From NCBI GenBank assembly GCA_964458185.1, contig CAYWFG010000007.1:11412-75411 (forward strand): DNA of 64,000 bases. Reading direction: 5' to 3'. The notes under the pieces were generated by a model. That model did not search any database. It had not been told where the DNA came from and saw only the letters and a program-made list of their open reading frames with translations. Made by a program: the position numbers and the translations under genes. The DNA is from AB-137-C09 sp964458185. Lineage in GTDB: Bacteria > Pseudomonadota > Zetaproteobacteria > Mariprofundales > Mariprofundaceae. Positions 1-9,600 of the stretch are shown piece by piece (the stretch's first letter is position 1; every line of letters begins with the position of its first letter).

Positions 1-1
1 A

Positions 2-790
2 CACCTCAAGCGTTTGTTGGTGGGGGGTTTTGAGCGGGTATTTGAAATTAATCGTAACTTTCGCAACGAAGGCGTAGATGCCACGCATAACCCTGAGTTT
101 ACCATGGTGGAGTTTTACGAGGCTTATGCCGACTTTCAAATGGCAATGGATCATACTGAAGGACTTTTGCGTGATATTGCCGAAGGCATTAATAAAACCC
201 AAGTGGCATGGGAAGGCGTGAATCTTGATTTTACCCAGCCGTTTAAACGCATGCGTTTGGATGAAGCGGTGTTTGAAAAACGCCCTGATCTGCGTGGTCA
301 TGCAGGCGACAAAGCGACGCTGGCAACAGTGTGCTTGCAAGTTGCCCCTGATATTAAACCGTTAATAACGTGGCGTGCAGGGCATTATTTATTGGCATTG
401 TTTGAAGAACTTGTTGAAAAAGAATTGACACAACCCACATTTATCACCCATTACCCCGTTGATGTATCGCCGCTTGCCCGCCGCAACGATCAAGAACCGA
501 ATGTGACAGATCGCTTTGAGTTGTTTGTCGCTGGACGTGAAATTGCCAATGGTTTTTCTGAACTCAATGATCCTGACGATCAACAATCGCGTTTTTTAGA
601 GCAAGTAAAAGCCAAAGCTGCAGGCGATGATGAAGCCACCGATGTGGATCATGATTATATTCGCGCCTTAGAATACGGTATGCCTTGTGCCGCTGGGGTT
701 GGCATTGGTGTTGACCGTGTGGTGATGATGTTTACGGGGCAACATGCAATTCGTGATGTGTTGTTGTTTCCGCACATGAGACCTGAATAG
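2..790 (+). CDS. lysS: Lysyl-tRNA synthetase, class II (C-terminal part, cut by window edge)
   Basis: Charges tRNA-Lys with lysine in the cytoplasm. Only about the last 262 codons are present; the open frame runs off the left edge at base 2, where it reads HLKRLLVGGFERVFEINRNF. Class II motif 2 is visible (FERVFEINRNFRNEG, then HNPEFTMVEFYEAY). Motif 3 is near the C-terminus (GVGIGVDRVVMM), followed by the usual LLFPHMRPE ending. The catalytic-core order and spacing match bacterial LysRS rather than the shorter EpmA/GenX paralogue, but the missing N-terminal OB-fold prevents a final distinction. A CBS-domain gene follows after 10 bases on the same strand. Confidence 0.93.
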   Translation, partial: HLKRLLVGGFERVFEINRNFRNEGVDATHNPEFTMVEFYEAYADFQMAMDHTEGLLRDIAEGINKTQVAWEGVNLDFTQPFKRMRLDEAVFEKRPDLRGHAGDKATLATVCLQVAPDIKPLITWRAGHYLLALFEELVEKELTQPTFITHYPVDVSPLARRNDQEPNVTDRFELFVAGREIANGFSELNDPDDQQSRFLEQVKAKAAGDDEATDVDHDYIRALEYGMPCAAGVGIGVDRVVMMFTGQHAIRDVLLFPHMRPE

Positions 791-800
791 GAAGAGTAAA

Positions 801-1259
801 ATGCGCGCAGAAAATATTATGAAAACCGAGGTTGTTTCAGCCCGTAGTAATGAACGATTAAGTGACCTCATGCAACGCATTCATCAATACCATGTTCGCA
901 TGCTTCCTGTGATTGATGATGCAGGGAAAGTCTGCGGCGCGGTATCGACCTTTTCCATTATGGAACACATGCTGCCTGCGTATGTGACATCGGGTGATTT
1001 GGGTAATTTATCGTTTGCCCCTGATATGGATTTATTGCGCACCCGTTACAAGGCGTGCCACGCCAGCCGTGTCGCTGACTTGATGGATGATGCTTTACTG
1101 GTGGAAGGCAATGATTCAGTGCTGGCAGTGGCAGCGGCATTGATTGATTGCGGTAAACATGAATGCGCCATCGTGGTGGATGATGCGCAACAATTATTGG
1201 GCATTATCTCTGCCGAAGATGTATTAAATAGTTTAAGTAAAAAATTGGAGTTTCAATAA
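801..1259 (+). CDS. CBS-domain pair protein
   Basis: 152 aa made of two CBS motifs (about residues 1-65 and 85-150), which together form a Bateman module. Typical elements are IMKTEVVSARSNERLSDLM, then RMLPVIDDAGKVCGAVS at the N-terminus and IVVDDAQQLLGIISAEDVL at the C-terminus. CBS pairs usually bind adenine nucleotides and regulate a partner; there is no catalytic domain here. The ribosome binding site GAAGAG lies just upstream of the ATG. The stop codon overlaps the ATG of the following ion transporter (TAATG), so the two are probably translationally coupled. I infer that the CBS protein senses adenylate state for that transporter; the ligand is unknown. Confidence 0.85.
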   Translation: MRAENIMKTEVVSARSNERLSDLMQRIHQYHVRMLPVIDDAGKVCGAVSTFSIMEHMLPAYVTSGDLGNLSFAPDMDLLRTRYKACHASRVADLMDDALLVEGNDSVLAVAAALIDCGKHECAIVVDDAQQLLGIISAEDVLNSLSKKLEFQ

Positions 1260-2602
1260 TGCATGGTGAAGAAGCAGCACTGAATACCGTTGTTTTTGGG
1301 CTGAATCCATTGTGGCTTGCGGTGAGTATTTTGCTGATCGTCTACGGTGTGATCATGATGGAGAAATTCAATCGTGCGGTGCTAGCCTTGCTTGGTGCTG
1401 GCTTGATGATTCTCTGTGGTATTATCACCCAGCAACAAGCCGTTGCAGGGATTGATTTTAATACCATTGGTTTGCTGACGGGCATGATGGTGATTGTGGC
1501 AATCAGTCAAAAAACAGGCATGTTTCAATATGTTGCCATTCGTGCTGCAAAATCGGTCAAAGGTGAGCCTTGGCGGGTATTGTTGATGCTGTCTATTGTG
1601 ACGGCAGTGTTTTCTGCCTTTTTAGATAATGTGACCACGGTATTGTTGATTGCGCCTGTGACCTTGCTCATTACGGATGCCTTGGGTGTGCGTCCTTACC
1701 CTTATTTGTTTGCGCAAATTTTGGCATCAAATATTGGCGGTACAGCGACGTTGATTGGTGATCCGCCCAATATTATGATTGGCTCGGCAGCGCATCTTAG
1801 CTTTACTGATTTTATTGTTAATCTTGCCCCCATTATCCCTGTGATTTTTGTTGTCACCATGGCAGCTATTTGGTGGATGTTTGGTCGTGATTTATCTGCC
1901 AGTGAAGAAAAACGACAGTTATTGATGTCATTTAATGAAAATGAAGCGATCAGTGATGTGCCATTGTTGAAAAAAAGTTTGCTGGTGCTGGCGTTGGTGA
2001 TTGGCGGCTTTTCAGTAGCGCATACGTTACACTTAGAGCCTGCGACCATTGCCATGTTTGGTGCTGCACTGTTGCTACTGTTGCAAACGTGGAGCAAACC
2101 CATTGAAGACAAAGAACATGCTTATGAAAAAATTATGGCTGAAGTAGAATGGACGACCATTTTCTTTTTTGTTGGTTTGTTTGTGGTGGTGACAGGCGTG
2201 GAGCATACAGGCGCCATTGGTTGGCTGGCAGCACAAACTTTGGCACTAACGAATGGAGATTTTAATGCTACGGTTGGGGCTGTGCTGTGGATTTCTGCGA
2301 TTGCCTCGGCAATGGTCGATAATATTCCTTTTGTAGCCACCATGATCCCCATGATTACGGATATGAGCAGTACCTTTGGTGATGGCGATGCCTTGCTTCC
2401 TTTGTGGTGGGCCTTGGCATTGGGTGCATGTTTAGGGGGTAATGGTTCGCTCATCGGTGCATCGGCAAACTTAATTGTGGCAGGCTTTGCCCAACGCGCA
2501 GGGCATCCGATTGCTTTTCTCACCTTTCTTAAACATGCTTTTCTTTTAATGCTGATGAGCGTTGCTATTGCCCATGTTTATATTTATATGCGTTATTTAT
2601 GA
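1259..2602 (+). CDS. NhaD/ArsB-family ion transporter (SLC13-like fold)
   Basis: 447-aa polytopic inner-membrane protein with about 11-12 hydrophobic segments. Two repeated signature regions are visible: SNIGGTATLIGDPPNIMIGS (about residue 160) and LGGNGSLIGASANLIVAGFA (about residue 395). Each follows a DN-containing helix (AFLDNVTTVLLIAP and AMVDNIPFVATM). These are typical of the ion-transporter superfamily that includes NhaD Na+/H+ antiporters, ArsB and the P-protein group. The substrate cannot be read from sequence: Na+/H+ exchange, arsenite and dicarboxylates are all possible, and no arsenic genes are nearby. It overlaps lolC by four bases (ATGA). Confidence 0.85.
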   Translation: MHGEEAALNTVVFGLNPLWLAVSILLIVYGVIMMEKFNRAVLALLGAGLMILCGIITQQQAVAGIDFNTIGLLTGMMVIVAISQKTGMFQYVAIRAAKSVKGEPWRVLLMLSIVTAVFSAFLDNVTTVLLIAPVTLLITDALGVRPYPYLFAQILASNIGGTATLIGDPPNIMIGSAAHLSFTDFIVNLAPIIPVIFVVTMAAIWWMFGRDLSASEEKRQLLMSFNENEAISDVPLLKKSLLVLALVIGGFSVAHTLHLEPATIAMFGAALLLLLQTWSKPIEDKEHAYEKIMAEVEWTTIFFFVGLFVVVTGVEHTGAIGWLAAQTLALTNGDFNATVGAVLWISAIASAMVDNIPFVATMIPMITDMSSTFGDGDALLPLWWALALGACLGGNGSLIGASANLIVAGFAQRAGHPIAFLTFLKHAFLLMLMSVAIAHVYIYMRYL

Positions 2603-3840
2603 TTTCTTCCCATGAATGGATGCTTGCCTGTCGTTATTTGCGATCTCGGGGTGACGAACGTTTTGTATCGTTGATCAGTTGGAGTTCGGCGATGGGCGTG
2701 GCGATTGGTGTGGCAGCGTTGATTGTCGTATTATCGGTGATGTATGGTTTTGATGTGGAGTTGAAAGACCGTATCCTTGGTTTTTCATCGCATATTGATG
2801 TGCAGGGTCCTGATAACACTTTGGCACATTGGCAAGGCTGGCTTAAAATTAGCGAAGCGACTGAAGGTGTGATTGCCGCATCCCCTTATTTAAGTACACA
2901 GGTGCTGGCAAATCGTGGTTCAGCCTCCAGTGGTGCGATTCTTAAAGGTGTATTACCAGCGAGAGAAAAGCATATTGCCAGTCAAGTTACGGCGGGGCGT
3001 TTTCTTAGTGATGATGCAGGCGTTCATTTTGAAGTGGTCATGGGCAAAGACTTAGCGCGAAAACTGGGCTTAGATATTGGTGATCAAGTACGTTTATTGT
3101 CGCCTGCTGGTGGCATATCGCCTGCGGGTATGAGTCCTCGCATGCGTGCTTTTACCCTTGTCGGGGTCTTTGAATCTGGTTTTTATGAATACGATATTGG
3201 CATGATATTGGCACCCTTGTCGGCGGTTCAACGCTTGGAACGGGCAAAGGGTCGTATTACGGGCATTGAATTAATGCTACAAGATCGAGAGCAAGCCACA
3301 GTCATTGCCATAGGCTTGCAAAAAACACTGCCTTTGGGCGCGTGGATTACCGATTGGCGGCAACGCAATCGTTCTTTTTTCCATGCCTTAGAGATGGAGC
3401 GAGTGGTAATGGGGATTATTCTTTCGCTGATTGTACTGGTGGCTGTTTTTAATATGATTTCTTCATTGGTGATGGTGGTGATGCAGCGGCGTAAAGAAAT
3501 TGCTGTGTTTAAAACACTGGGAGCAACCCATGCTTCTGTCATGCGCGTCTTTTTGACCATGGGCGCATTACTTAGTGGACTAGGAACCTTAGTCGGCGCA
3601 GTGTTGGGGCTTCTTCTGGCGTGGAAGTTGGATGTTATCCTCGCAACATTTGAGCATATCACCAAGATAAAAATTCTCTCCAAGGACGTGTACTATATTG
3701 ATCATGTGCCTTCGATTATTGATCCTGTTTCTGTTACAATTATCATTTGTCTTAGTTTTGTTTTGGGTATTGCAGCAACGTTTTACCCTGCATGGCGTGC
3801 TGCGGGCGTACCCCCTGCAGAAGCCTTGCGTTATGAATAA
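2599..3840 (+). CDS. lolC: Lipoprotein-releasing ABC transporter permease LolC/LolE
   Basis: 413-aa FtsX-like permease of the Lol system, which extracts lipoproteins from the inner membrane for delivery to LolA. It opens with the family signature ACRYLRSRGDERFVSLISW, followed by a first transmembrane helix (about 27-50), a periplasmic domain, and three C-terminal helices with MVVMQRRKEIAVFKTLGA before the last two. Only one permease gene lies beside lolD, so it may act as a LolF-like homodimer or pair with a LolE encoded elsewhere. It overlaps the upstream transporter by four bases. It is separated from lolD by an unrelated cyclic-nucleotide-binding gene, an unusual arrangement. Confidence 0.93.
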   Translation: MISSHEWMLACRYLRSRGDERFVSLISWSSAMGVAIGVAALIVVLSVMYGFDVELKDRILGFSSHIDVQGPDNTLAHWQGWLKISEATEGVIAASPYLSTQVLANRGSASSGAILKGVLPAREKHIASQVTAGRFLSDDAGVHFEVVMGKDLARKLGLDIGDQVRLLSPAGGISPAGMSPRMRAFTLVGVFESGFYEYDIGMILAPLSAVQRLERAKGRITGIELMLQDREQATVIAIGLQKTLPLGAWITDWRQRNRSFFHALEMERVVMGIILSLIVLVAVFNMISSLVMVVMQRRKEIAVFKTLGATHASVMRVFLTMGALLSGLGTLVGAVLGLLLAWKLDVILATFEHITKIKILSKDVYYIDHVPSIIDPVSVTIIICLSFVLGIAATFYPAWRAAGVPPAEALRYE

Positions 3841-3842
3841 TC

Positions 3843-5066
3843 ATGTCACTGCCTGATTTAAGAAAAAAAGCCAAGCAGGCTTTGCTTGGCGGAAAATACG
3901 ATCAGGCACGCGACTTTTTTGCCGAGATTCATACGCAAGACCCCTCAGATATTCGCTCTTTTGTAAAATTAGCAGAAATGAAAGAAAAAACGGGCGATAC
4001 CAAAGGCGCAGTGGCAGATTATATTCATATTGCCTCCACTTATGCAGAGCAAGGTTTTGTTGTTCAAGCGATTGCTATCAATAAAATCATTTTGCGACTA
4101 GACCCTAATTGCACCGATGTCAAAGAAAAATTGCAAGCTTTATCCTCCGAGCGCGGTGAAGAATGGGCAACGTCTACTGCCACCGTTGAGACGGCAAGCA
4201 AAGCAAGCAATCCATTGGATATGTCATCAAGTGAACGGTTTAAGCTGGGTTTTACCCGTACGCCATTATTATCAGACTTATCAGGTGATGAACTCAATGG
4301 TTTTATTGAGTCGCTGGAGTTAAAACAATTCTTTGCAGGTGCTGTGATTTTCAAAGAAGGGGCAACGGGTGACTTTTTGTATTTGATAGGCATGGGATCA
4401 GTGCGTTTGCAAACACAGTTGCAATCAGGGGAAGTCCGTGTGTATTCTCATTTGAATGAGGGTGACTTTTTTGGTGAGCATGCTTTTATGTCGCATTTGA
4501 ATCATGAAAGTTCTGCCATTGCAGAATCTGAAACCAGCGTGCTGATGGTTGACCGTGGTACCTTTGAACAATGGGTGAGGAAATATCCCCAGATTAAAAA
4601 CACCATTGAAGAATTCTACCGTCAGCGAGTGTTGGCAAAAGTATTGGCCGTGACCCCCTTGTTTCAAGGTGTTCCTGATAAAATTCGTGTCTTATTGGCA
4701 GCGCGTTTTAGCGTTTGTAATTTTGCCCGTGGTGAGATTATTGTTCGTGAAGGTGAACAGGGTGAGACTTTTTATTTAATCCGAAGTGGCCGTGTATTGA
4801 TCACAACCAGCAAAATGGATGCCTCAGGTGGGCAAGTGGCACTCAGTGAAATGGGCGCAGGTGATTTTTTTGGTGAGGTGTCGTTGCTTACCAATAAACC
4901 ACGCACGGCAACGGTTATTGCAGGGCAAAGCGTGGAACTGATGGAGCTAACCCGAGAGAACTTTAATGTTATCGCCAAACGGTTTCCTTCAGTTCGAAAA
5001 ATTGTTGAGGAATACCAAAAATATCGGGTCAAAGAAACCATTAAAACACTGATGAAAAAGCGTTAG
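3843..5066 (+). CDS. TPR protein with two cyclic-nucleotide-binding (Crp-fold) domains, in the lol operon
   Basis: 407 aa, no signal peptide. The N-terminal 90 residues form helical TPR-like repeats (ALLGGKYDQARDFFAEI, then AIAINKIILRLDPNCTDVK). Two cNMP-binding beta-barrels follow, about 150-265 and 275-395. The second has the phosphate-binding cassette FGEVSLLTNKPRTATV with the expected Glu and Arg. The first reads FGEHAFMSHLNHESSAI and lacks the Arg, so it may not bind nucleotide. No DNA-binding or enzymatic domain follows, so it is not a Crp transcription factor. It sits 2 bases after lolC/E and 6 bases before lolD. A role in controlling lipoprotein release is inferred from position only. 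A same-architecture paralogue lies at 28870-30033. Confidence 0.85.
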   Translation: MSLPDLRKKAKQALLGGKYDQARDFFAEIHTQDPSDIRSFVKLAEMKEKTGDTKGAVADYIHIASTYAEQGFVVQAIAINKIILRLDPNCTDVKEKLQALSSERGEEWATSTATVETASKASNPLDMSSSERFKLGFTRTPLLSDLSGDELNGFIESLELKQFFAGAVIFKEGATGDFLYLIGMGSVRLQTQLQSGEVRVYSHLNEGDFFGEHAFMSHLNHESSAIAESETSVLMVDRGTFEQWVRKYPQIKNTIEEFYRQRVLAKVLAVTPLFQGVPDKIRVLLAARFSVCNFARGEIIVREGEQGETFYLIRSGRVLITTSKMDASGGQVALSEMGAGDFFGEVSLLTNKPRTATVIAGQSVELMELTRENFNVIAKRFPSVRKIVEEYQKYRVKETIKTLMKKR

Positions 5067-5072
5067 GCACGT

Positions 5073-5759
5073 ATGTTTTTTCAAGTGAAAAACTTATCGA
5101 AAACTTACCATACTGCATCAACAGCCATCACCGTGCTCAATAATCTTTCCATGTCTTTATCACAAGGCGAGTTTCTTTCTATTGTCGGAGACTCAGGTTC
5201 AGGAAAAAGTACATTATTACAAATTTTAGGCACTTTGGATCATGCCGACCACGGTAGTGTCGAATTGGATGGCATATCGGTACTAGGGCTGACCGAACAA
5301 CAACGTGCCAAGCTACGTAATACCCAGCTTGGTTTTGTTTACCAAGCCCATCATTTGATTCCTGAATTGACCGCTATTGAAAACATCATGCTACCGTTGA
5401 TGATTCGTGGTGAACAAACCAAAATAGCACGAAACAAAGCCATGGCATTGCTAGAGCGACTCCACTTAAGCAAGCGTGCTAGCCATATTCCAGCGAGATT
5501 ATCAGGTGGCGAAGCGCAGCGCGTCGCTGTTGCGCGTGCATTGATAGGAAAACCACGCCTTCTGCTTGCAGATGAACCCACAGGCAACCTTGATGAAGAT
5601 ACAGCAGAAACCGTGTTTGAAGCCCTGCGTCAATTGTGTAGCGAAGAACAGGCAGCCGTTATCATGGTGACACATAGCATGCCCTTGGCACGAAAAACAG
5701 ACCGCATATTGCGCTTGCAGCATGGTACGGTTGCGCTGGATGAATACCATCGCTTTTAA
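5073..5759 (+). CDS. lolD: Lipoprotein-releasing ABC transporter ATPase LolD
   Basis: 228-aa ABC ATPase that powers LolC/E-type lipoprotein extraction. Walker A is GDSGSGKST, the Q-loop region is FVYQAHHLIPELTAIENI, the ABC signature is LSGGEAQRVAVARAL, Walker B is LLLADEPTGNLD and the switch His is in MVTHS. The FVYQxHHL(I/L)PEFTA-type Q-loop is characteristic of LolD as opposed to MacB or FtsE. It closes the CBS-transporter-lolC-cNMP-lolD run, whose genes overlap or are separated by only a few bases. Confidence 0.94.
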   Translation: MFFQVKNLSKTYHTASTAITVLNNLSMSLSQGEFLSIVGDSGSGKSTLLQILGTLDHADHGSVELDGISVLGLTEQQRAKLRNTQLGFVYQAHHLIPELTAIENIMLPLMIRGEQTKIARNKAMALLERLHLSKRASHIPARLSGGEAQRVAVARALIGKPRLLLADEPTGNLDEDTAETVFEALRQLCSEEQAAVIMVTHSMPLARKTDRILRLQHGTVALDEYHRF

Positions 5760-5836
5760 AGCGTTAAGAAATGCGTTCTTTTCTAAGTTCAATAAATTCT
5801 GCTAACCTACTTGAATTTTACAAGAGCCATTTGTTT

Positions 5837-5859
5837 TGTCCCGTCTTAAAAGGGAAGCC
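5837..5859 (-). repeat. 23-bp interspersed repeat, copy 1
   Basis: On the minus strand this reads GGCTTCCCTTTTAAGACGGG followed by ACA. It is identical over 23 bases to the plus-strand copy at 63948-63970 and matches 21 of 23 bases of the copy at 23566-23588. It lies between lolD and hrpA. A longer reading of hrpA from a TTG at 5836 would translate it, but the other two copies are non-coding, so the ATG at 5881 is preferred for hrpA. Confidence 0.7.
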
Positions 5860-5880
5860 CTATTATTCACTGTCTTGCCC

Positions 5881-8800
5881 ATGGAGAAAACCAAAAACTT
5901 GCAAAACCTAGCGTTTCCCCTTGACCTTAACATTCCTGAATGCCTACCTATTCACGCTAAGTCAGAAGCTATTATTGATGCTATTTCAAAGCATCAAGTG
6001 ATTATTATTGCAGGGGAAACAGGCTCTGGTAAAACTACCCAATTGGCAAAGCTTTGTCTGCTAGCGGGCGTTCGAGGCACAATAGGGCATACCCAACCCA
6101 GACGCATGGCAGCGCGCAGTGTGGCAACACGCATTGCTGAAGAAACAGGATGCAACTTAGGCAAGGGCGTTGGTTATCGGGTACGCTTCTCTGACCACAG
6201 CCACCGTGATGATGCCATTCAACTGATGACCGATGGCATTTTACTCAACGACATCCACCATGATCGTTTATTACAGCGGTACAAGGCACTGATTATTGAT
6301 GAAGCCCATGAACGAAGCCTTAATATTGATTTCCTGCTCGGCTATATCAAAAACATTCTGCCAAAACGCCCTGACCTTAAGCTGATCATCACCTCTGCCA
6401 CCATTAATACGGCGCGTTTTTCTGCCTTTTACGCTGATGCACCCGTGATTACCGTAGAAGGTCGTGGATACCCCGTCGGTATTCAATACTACCCTATCGC
6501 AGACAATGAAGATGATCGGGAACGTGATTTGCCACAAGCCATTATAGATGCTGTTGATGAAGCTGCGAAGATGGATCCTTTGGGTGATATTTTACTCTTT
6601 CTCTCGGGTGAGCGCGACATACGCGATATTAGTCACACATTACAACAACATGCCATGCGCGACACAGAGATTTTACCGCTTTATGCTCGCCTCTCTGCTG
6701 CTGAACAAGACCGCGTATTTAAACCACACCGTGGTCGCCGTATTATACTGGCAACCAATATTGCCGAAACGTCATTGACTGTGCCAGGGATTCGTTTTGT
6801 TATTGATGTTGGGCTAGCACGAATCAGCCGCTACAGCAGTCGAGCGCGGCTGCAACGGTTACCGATTGAACGCATATCGCAGGCGAGTGCCAATCAACGT
6901 GCGGGGCGTTGTGGTCGTGTTGCTGCTGGTGTTTGCTTTCGTCTTTACAGTGAAGATGATTTTGAACGCCGTTTGGCACAGACCCAACCTGAAATTCAAC
7001 GCACCCATCTGGGCAGTGTGATACTGCGCATGGCAGCTATGGAACTTGGTTCGCTAGCAAGCTTTCCACTGATGGATGCACCCGAAGCCCGTGCTATTGC
7101 TGATGGTCACGCCTTATTGTTTGAACTGAAGGCAATGGATGAATCACAGCATATTACTGCTGAGGGTCGGCGTATGGCACGTCTGCCACTTGATCCACGC
7201 TTCGCTCGTATGTTGCTAAGCGCAGAAAAGACACGAGTCTTGGATGAAGTGATGATTATTGTCAGTGGGCTTTCTATACCAGATCCACGCTTACGCCCCA
7301 CCGAAGAACAGGCAATGGCGGATGAAAAACATCGAATTTTCGCCGATCAAAACTCTGACTTTGTTAGTCTATTAAAGCTATGGCAGTGGTTTCATCAACA
7401 GCAGCAGCATGCAACCCGAAGCAAGATGCGTCGATTATGTAAGCAGCATTACATCTCATGGCTGCGTATGCGAGAATGGCATGATTTGCATCAACAACTG
7501 CACCAACAATGGGTAAATACCGACAACCATCATCAAAAAGAAAGCCATGAAGCCCACGCCAGTGAACAGGACTCTACTGCTATTCATCGCGCCTTATTGA
7601 GCGGGCTACTATCACAAACGGGCATGAAACTTGATGATGGTCTCTACCAAGGCGTTCGCGGTTTGCGCTTTGCTATCATGCCTGGTTCAAACCTTCGCAA
7701 AAAGCCACCACCATGGCTGATGGCAACAGAACTGCTAGAACTGCGTCAACGTTATGGCAGCACCGTAGCCACCATTGACCCAACATGGCTACCACAACTT
7801 GCCGCGCATCTATTATCACACAGCCATGGCGAACCCTATTGGTCAAAACGCCGAGGGCAGGTATTGGCACAAGAGTCATCCACATTGTTCGGGCTTCCAC
7901 TTGGCAGTAAACCTGTTAACTGGGGTACAATCAACAAAGAGCAGGCACAGGGAATATTTATTCGTGAAGCCCTCGTTGAACGACAACTGAAAGCTAAATC
8001 ACCCATTATTCAGCGGTTTGTACAGCATCAAAAGGCCCTGTGGCAGCAGGTAGAGCAATGCATCGGGAAATCACGGCGACTAGATTTGAATGATGCCAAA
8101 GCAGAAGCTGAATCCTTTTATAGCAAACTATTACCCCAACACATTTGTGATCAACGTGCGTTGGAACGCTGGGGAAGAAAGCACAACAACGATGCTATTC
8201 CCGTGCCAACACTGGAACAACTGCTACCAGAACATAATGACAATGGCGTAGACTTCCCCGAAACATTAAACATTGGACGCGAACAAATCTGCATTCGCTA
8301 CCGTTTTGATCCACAGCATGGCAGCGATGGCATGACGCTGGTTTTGTTGCCCGAGCAGTTGCCATTGATCAGCACGAAACGGCTGGCTTGGCTGGTTCCT
8401 GGGCTTCTCTATGAAAAAATGGTCTATTTGTTCAAAAAACTTCCTTCCTCGCAACGACGGCGTATTGCCCCTGTCCCCCAATTTGCACAGGCGTGCCTAG
8501 AAGCGATGACCTTTGGCGAGGGCAACCTTTATGCCAATCTTAGCCGTGAACTTCGGCGCATGGCTAACCTCATGGTTCCATTAGAACAATGGTTGAATAC
8601 GCCGCTCCCCAGCCACTTATGCATGCATATGCAGTTGATCGACGAGGCAGGAAAGCCTATCGCCAGTGGTGACGATCTGGCAACACTGCAACATCACCAC
8701 GGAACAAAAGACGTTCACAGCCAGCCGCTTTCACGCCGCGAGGGTATTCATCAATGGGATTTTGGTGATTTGCCACAGCAATGCACCCAGCAGCATCAAG

Positions 8801-9600
8801 GGCGCGTGTTGACCATGTACCCTGCGCTCACTGATGCTGGTGACAGTGTACGTTTAGAGCTCTGTGACCGTGAAGATGAGGCAAAAGCAGCCACTCGATC
8901 AGGGCTATCACGATTGTTTGCGCTACAACTAAAGCAACAGGTGCAATGGGTTAAGAAAAAACTACCGCAACGCCAAGCATTAACCATGCACCATGCTCTC
9001 TTGCACAGCGATCAAGCAGTTACAGATCAACTTATTAACGCTTGTATTCAACACCTGTTCATGGCTGAACCATGGCCATGCAATGCAGATTCTTTTCAGC
9101 AAAGGCTACAACAATACCGTGCTGCATTTGTACCCACCGCAGAAACCACAGCCAAGCATCTACTGAATGCATTGCAAGTCTACAATCAATTGAAGCAACA
9201 ACTTGAGACTGCCCGCGCCGCAGAAAAACAAACCATTGCTACACAAATAAAAGCACAGCTAGAAAAGATCATCTCGCCCACTTGTATTGAAACCACCCCT
9301 TTCACCCATCTGCAACATCTACCACGTTACTTACAGGCTGCTAGCCACAGACTAGAACATGGCCCCCGCCGTTTTATTAAAGATCAACAGGCACAAAAAA
9401 GTTGTGAAACCCTATGGGATGCCTATCAAGCCTACCTCAAGCAATACCCCGAAGCAACGCAAAATCCCAACATTGAAGCTTTTCGCTGGTCACTGGAAGA
9501 GTTAAGGGTTTCTTTGTTTGCACCCCACCTAAAAACAGCCGAAACAGTTTCTATCAAACGGCTGCAACAACGCTGGCAGGCGGTGATCTGTGAATTATAA
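5881..9600 (+). CDS. hrpA: ATP-dependent RNA helicase HrpA (DEAH-box)
   Basis: About 1239 aa, close to the usual 1280-1300 aa of HrpA, a cytoplasmic 3'-5' RNA helicase. Visible elements: Walker A GETGSGKTTQL (about 45), DEAH in LIIDEAHERS (about 140), SAT motif TSATINTARFS, and in RecA domain 2 TNIAETSLTVPGI and QRAGRCGRV. The HA2 and OB regions follow, and the long C-terminal DUF3418 region is intact. The longest frame starts at TTG 5836, but its first 15 codons read through a dispersed repeat; ATG 5881 gives MEKTKNLQN and is preferred although no strong ribosome binding site precedes it. Confidence 0.92.
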   Translation: MEKTKNLQNLAFPLDLNIPECLPIHAKSEAIIDAISKHQVIIIAGETGSGKTTQLAKLCLLAGVRGTIGHTQPRRMAARSVATRIAEETGCNLGKGVGYRVRFSDHSHRDDAIQLMTDGILLNDIHHDRLLQRYKALIIDEAHERSLNIDFLLGYIKNILPKRPDLKLIITSATINTARFSAFYADAPVITVEGRGYPVGIQYYPIADNEDDRERDLPQAIIDAVDEAAKMDPLGDILLFLSGERDIRDISHTLQQHAMRDTEILPLYARLSAAEQDRVFKPHRGRRIILATNIAETSLTVPGIRFVIDVGLARISRYSSRARLQRLPIERISQASANQRAGRCGRVAAGVCFRLYSEDDFERRLAQTQPEIQRTHLGSVILRMAAMELGSLASFPLMDAPEARAIADGHALLFELKAMDESQHITAEGRRMARLPLDPRFARMLLSAEKTRVLDEVMIIVSGLSIPDPRLRPTEEQAMADEKHRIFADQNSDFVSLLKLWQWFHQQQQHATRSKMRRLCKQHYISWLRMREWHDLHQQLHQQWVNTDNHHQKESHEAHASEQDSTAIHRALLSGLLSQTGMKLDDGLYQGVRGLRFAIMPGSNLRKKPPPWLMATELLELRQRYGSTVATIDPTWLPQLAAHLLSHSHGEPYWSKRRGQVLAQESSTLFGLPLGSKPVNWGTINKEQAQGIFIREALVERQLKAKSPIIQRFVQHQKALWQQVEQCIGKSRRLDLNDAKAEAESFYSKLLPQHICDQRALERWGRKHNNDAIPVPTLEQLLPEHNDNGVDFPETLNIGREQICIRYRFDPQHGSDGMTLVLLPEQLPLISTKRLAWLVPGLLYEKMVYLFKKLPSSQRRRIAPVPQFAQACLEAMTFGEGNLYANLSRELRRMANLMVPLEQWLNTPLPSHLCMHMQLIDEAGKPIASGDDLATLQHHHGTKDVHSQPLSRREGIHQWDFGDLPQQCTQQHQGRVLTMYPALTDAGDSVRLELCDREDEAKAATRSGLSRLFALQLKQQVQWVKKKLPQRQALTMHHALLHSDQAVTDQLINACIQHLFMAEPWPCNADSFQQRLQQYRAAFVPTAETTAKHLLNALQVYNQLKQQLETARAAEKQTIATQIKAQLEKIISPTCIETTPFTHLQHLPRYLQAASHRLEHGPRRFIKDQQAQKSCETLWDAYQAYLKQYPEATQNPNIEAFRWSLEELRVSLFAPHLKTAETVSIKRLQQRWQAVICEL

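Noticed and set aside
5836..5880. Longer hrpA start at TTG 5836
   Set aside because: The extra codons translate the 23-bp dispersed repeat, which is non-coding at its other two sites.
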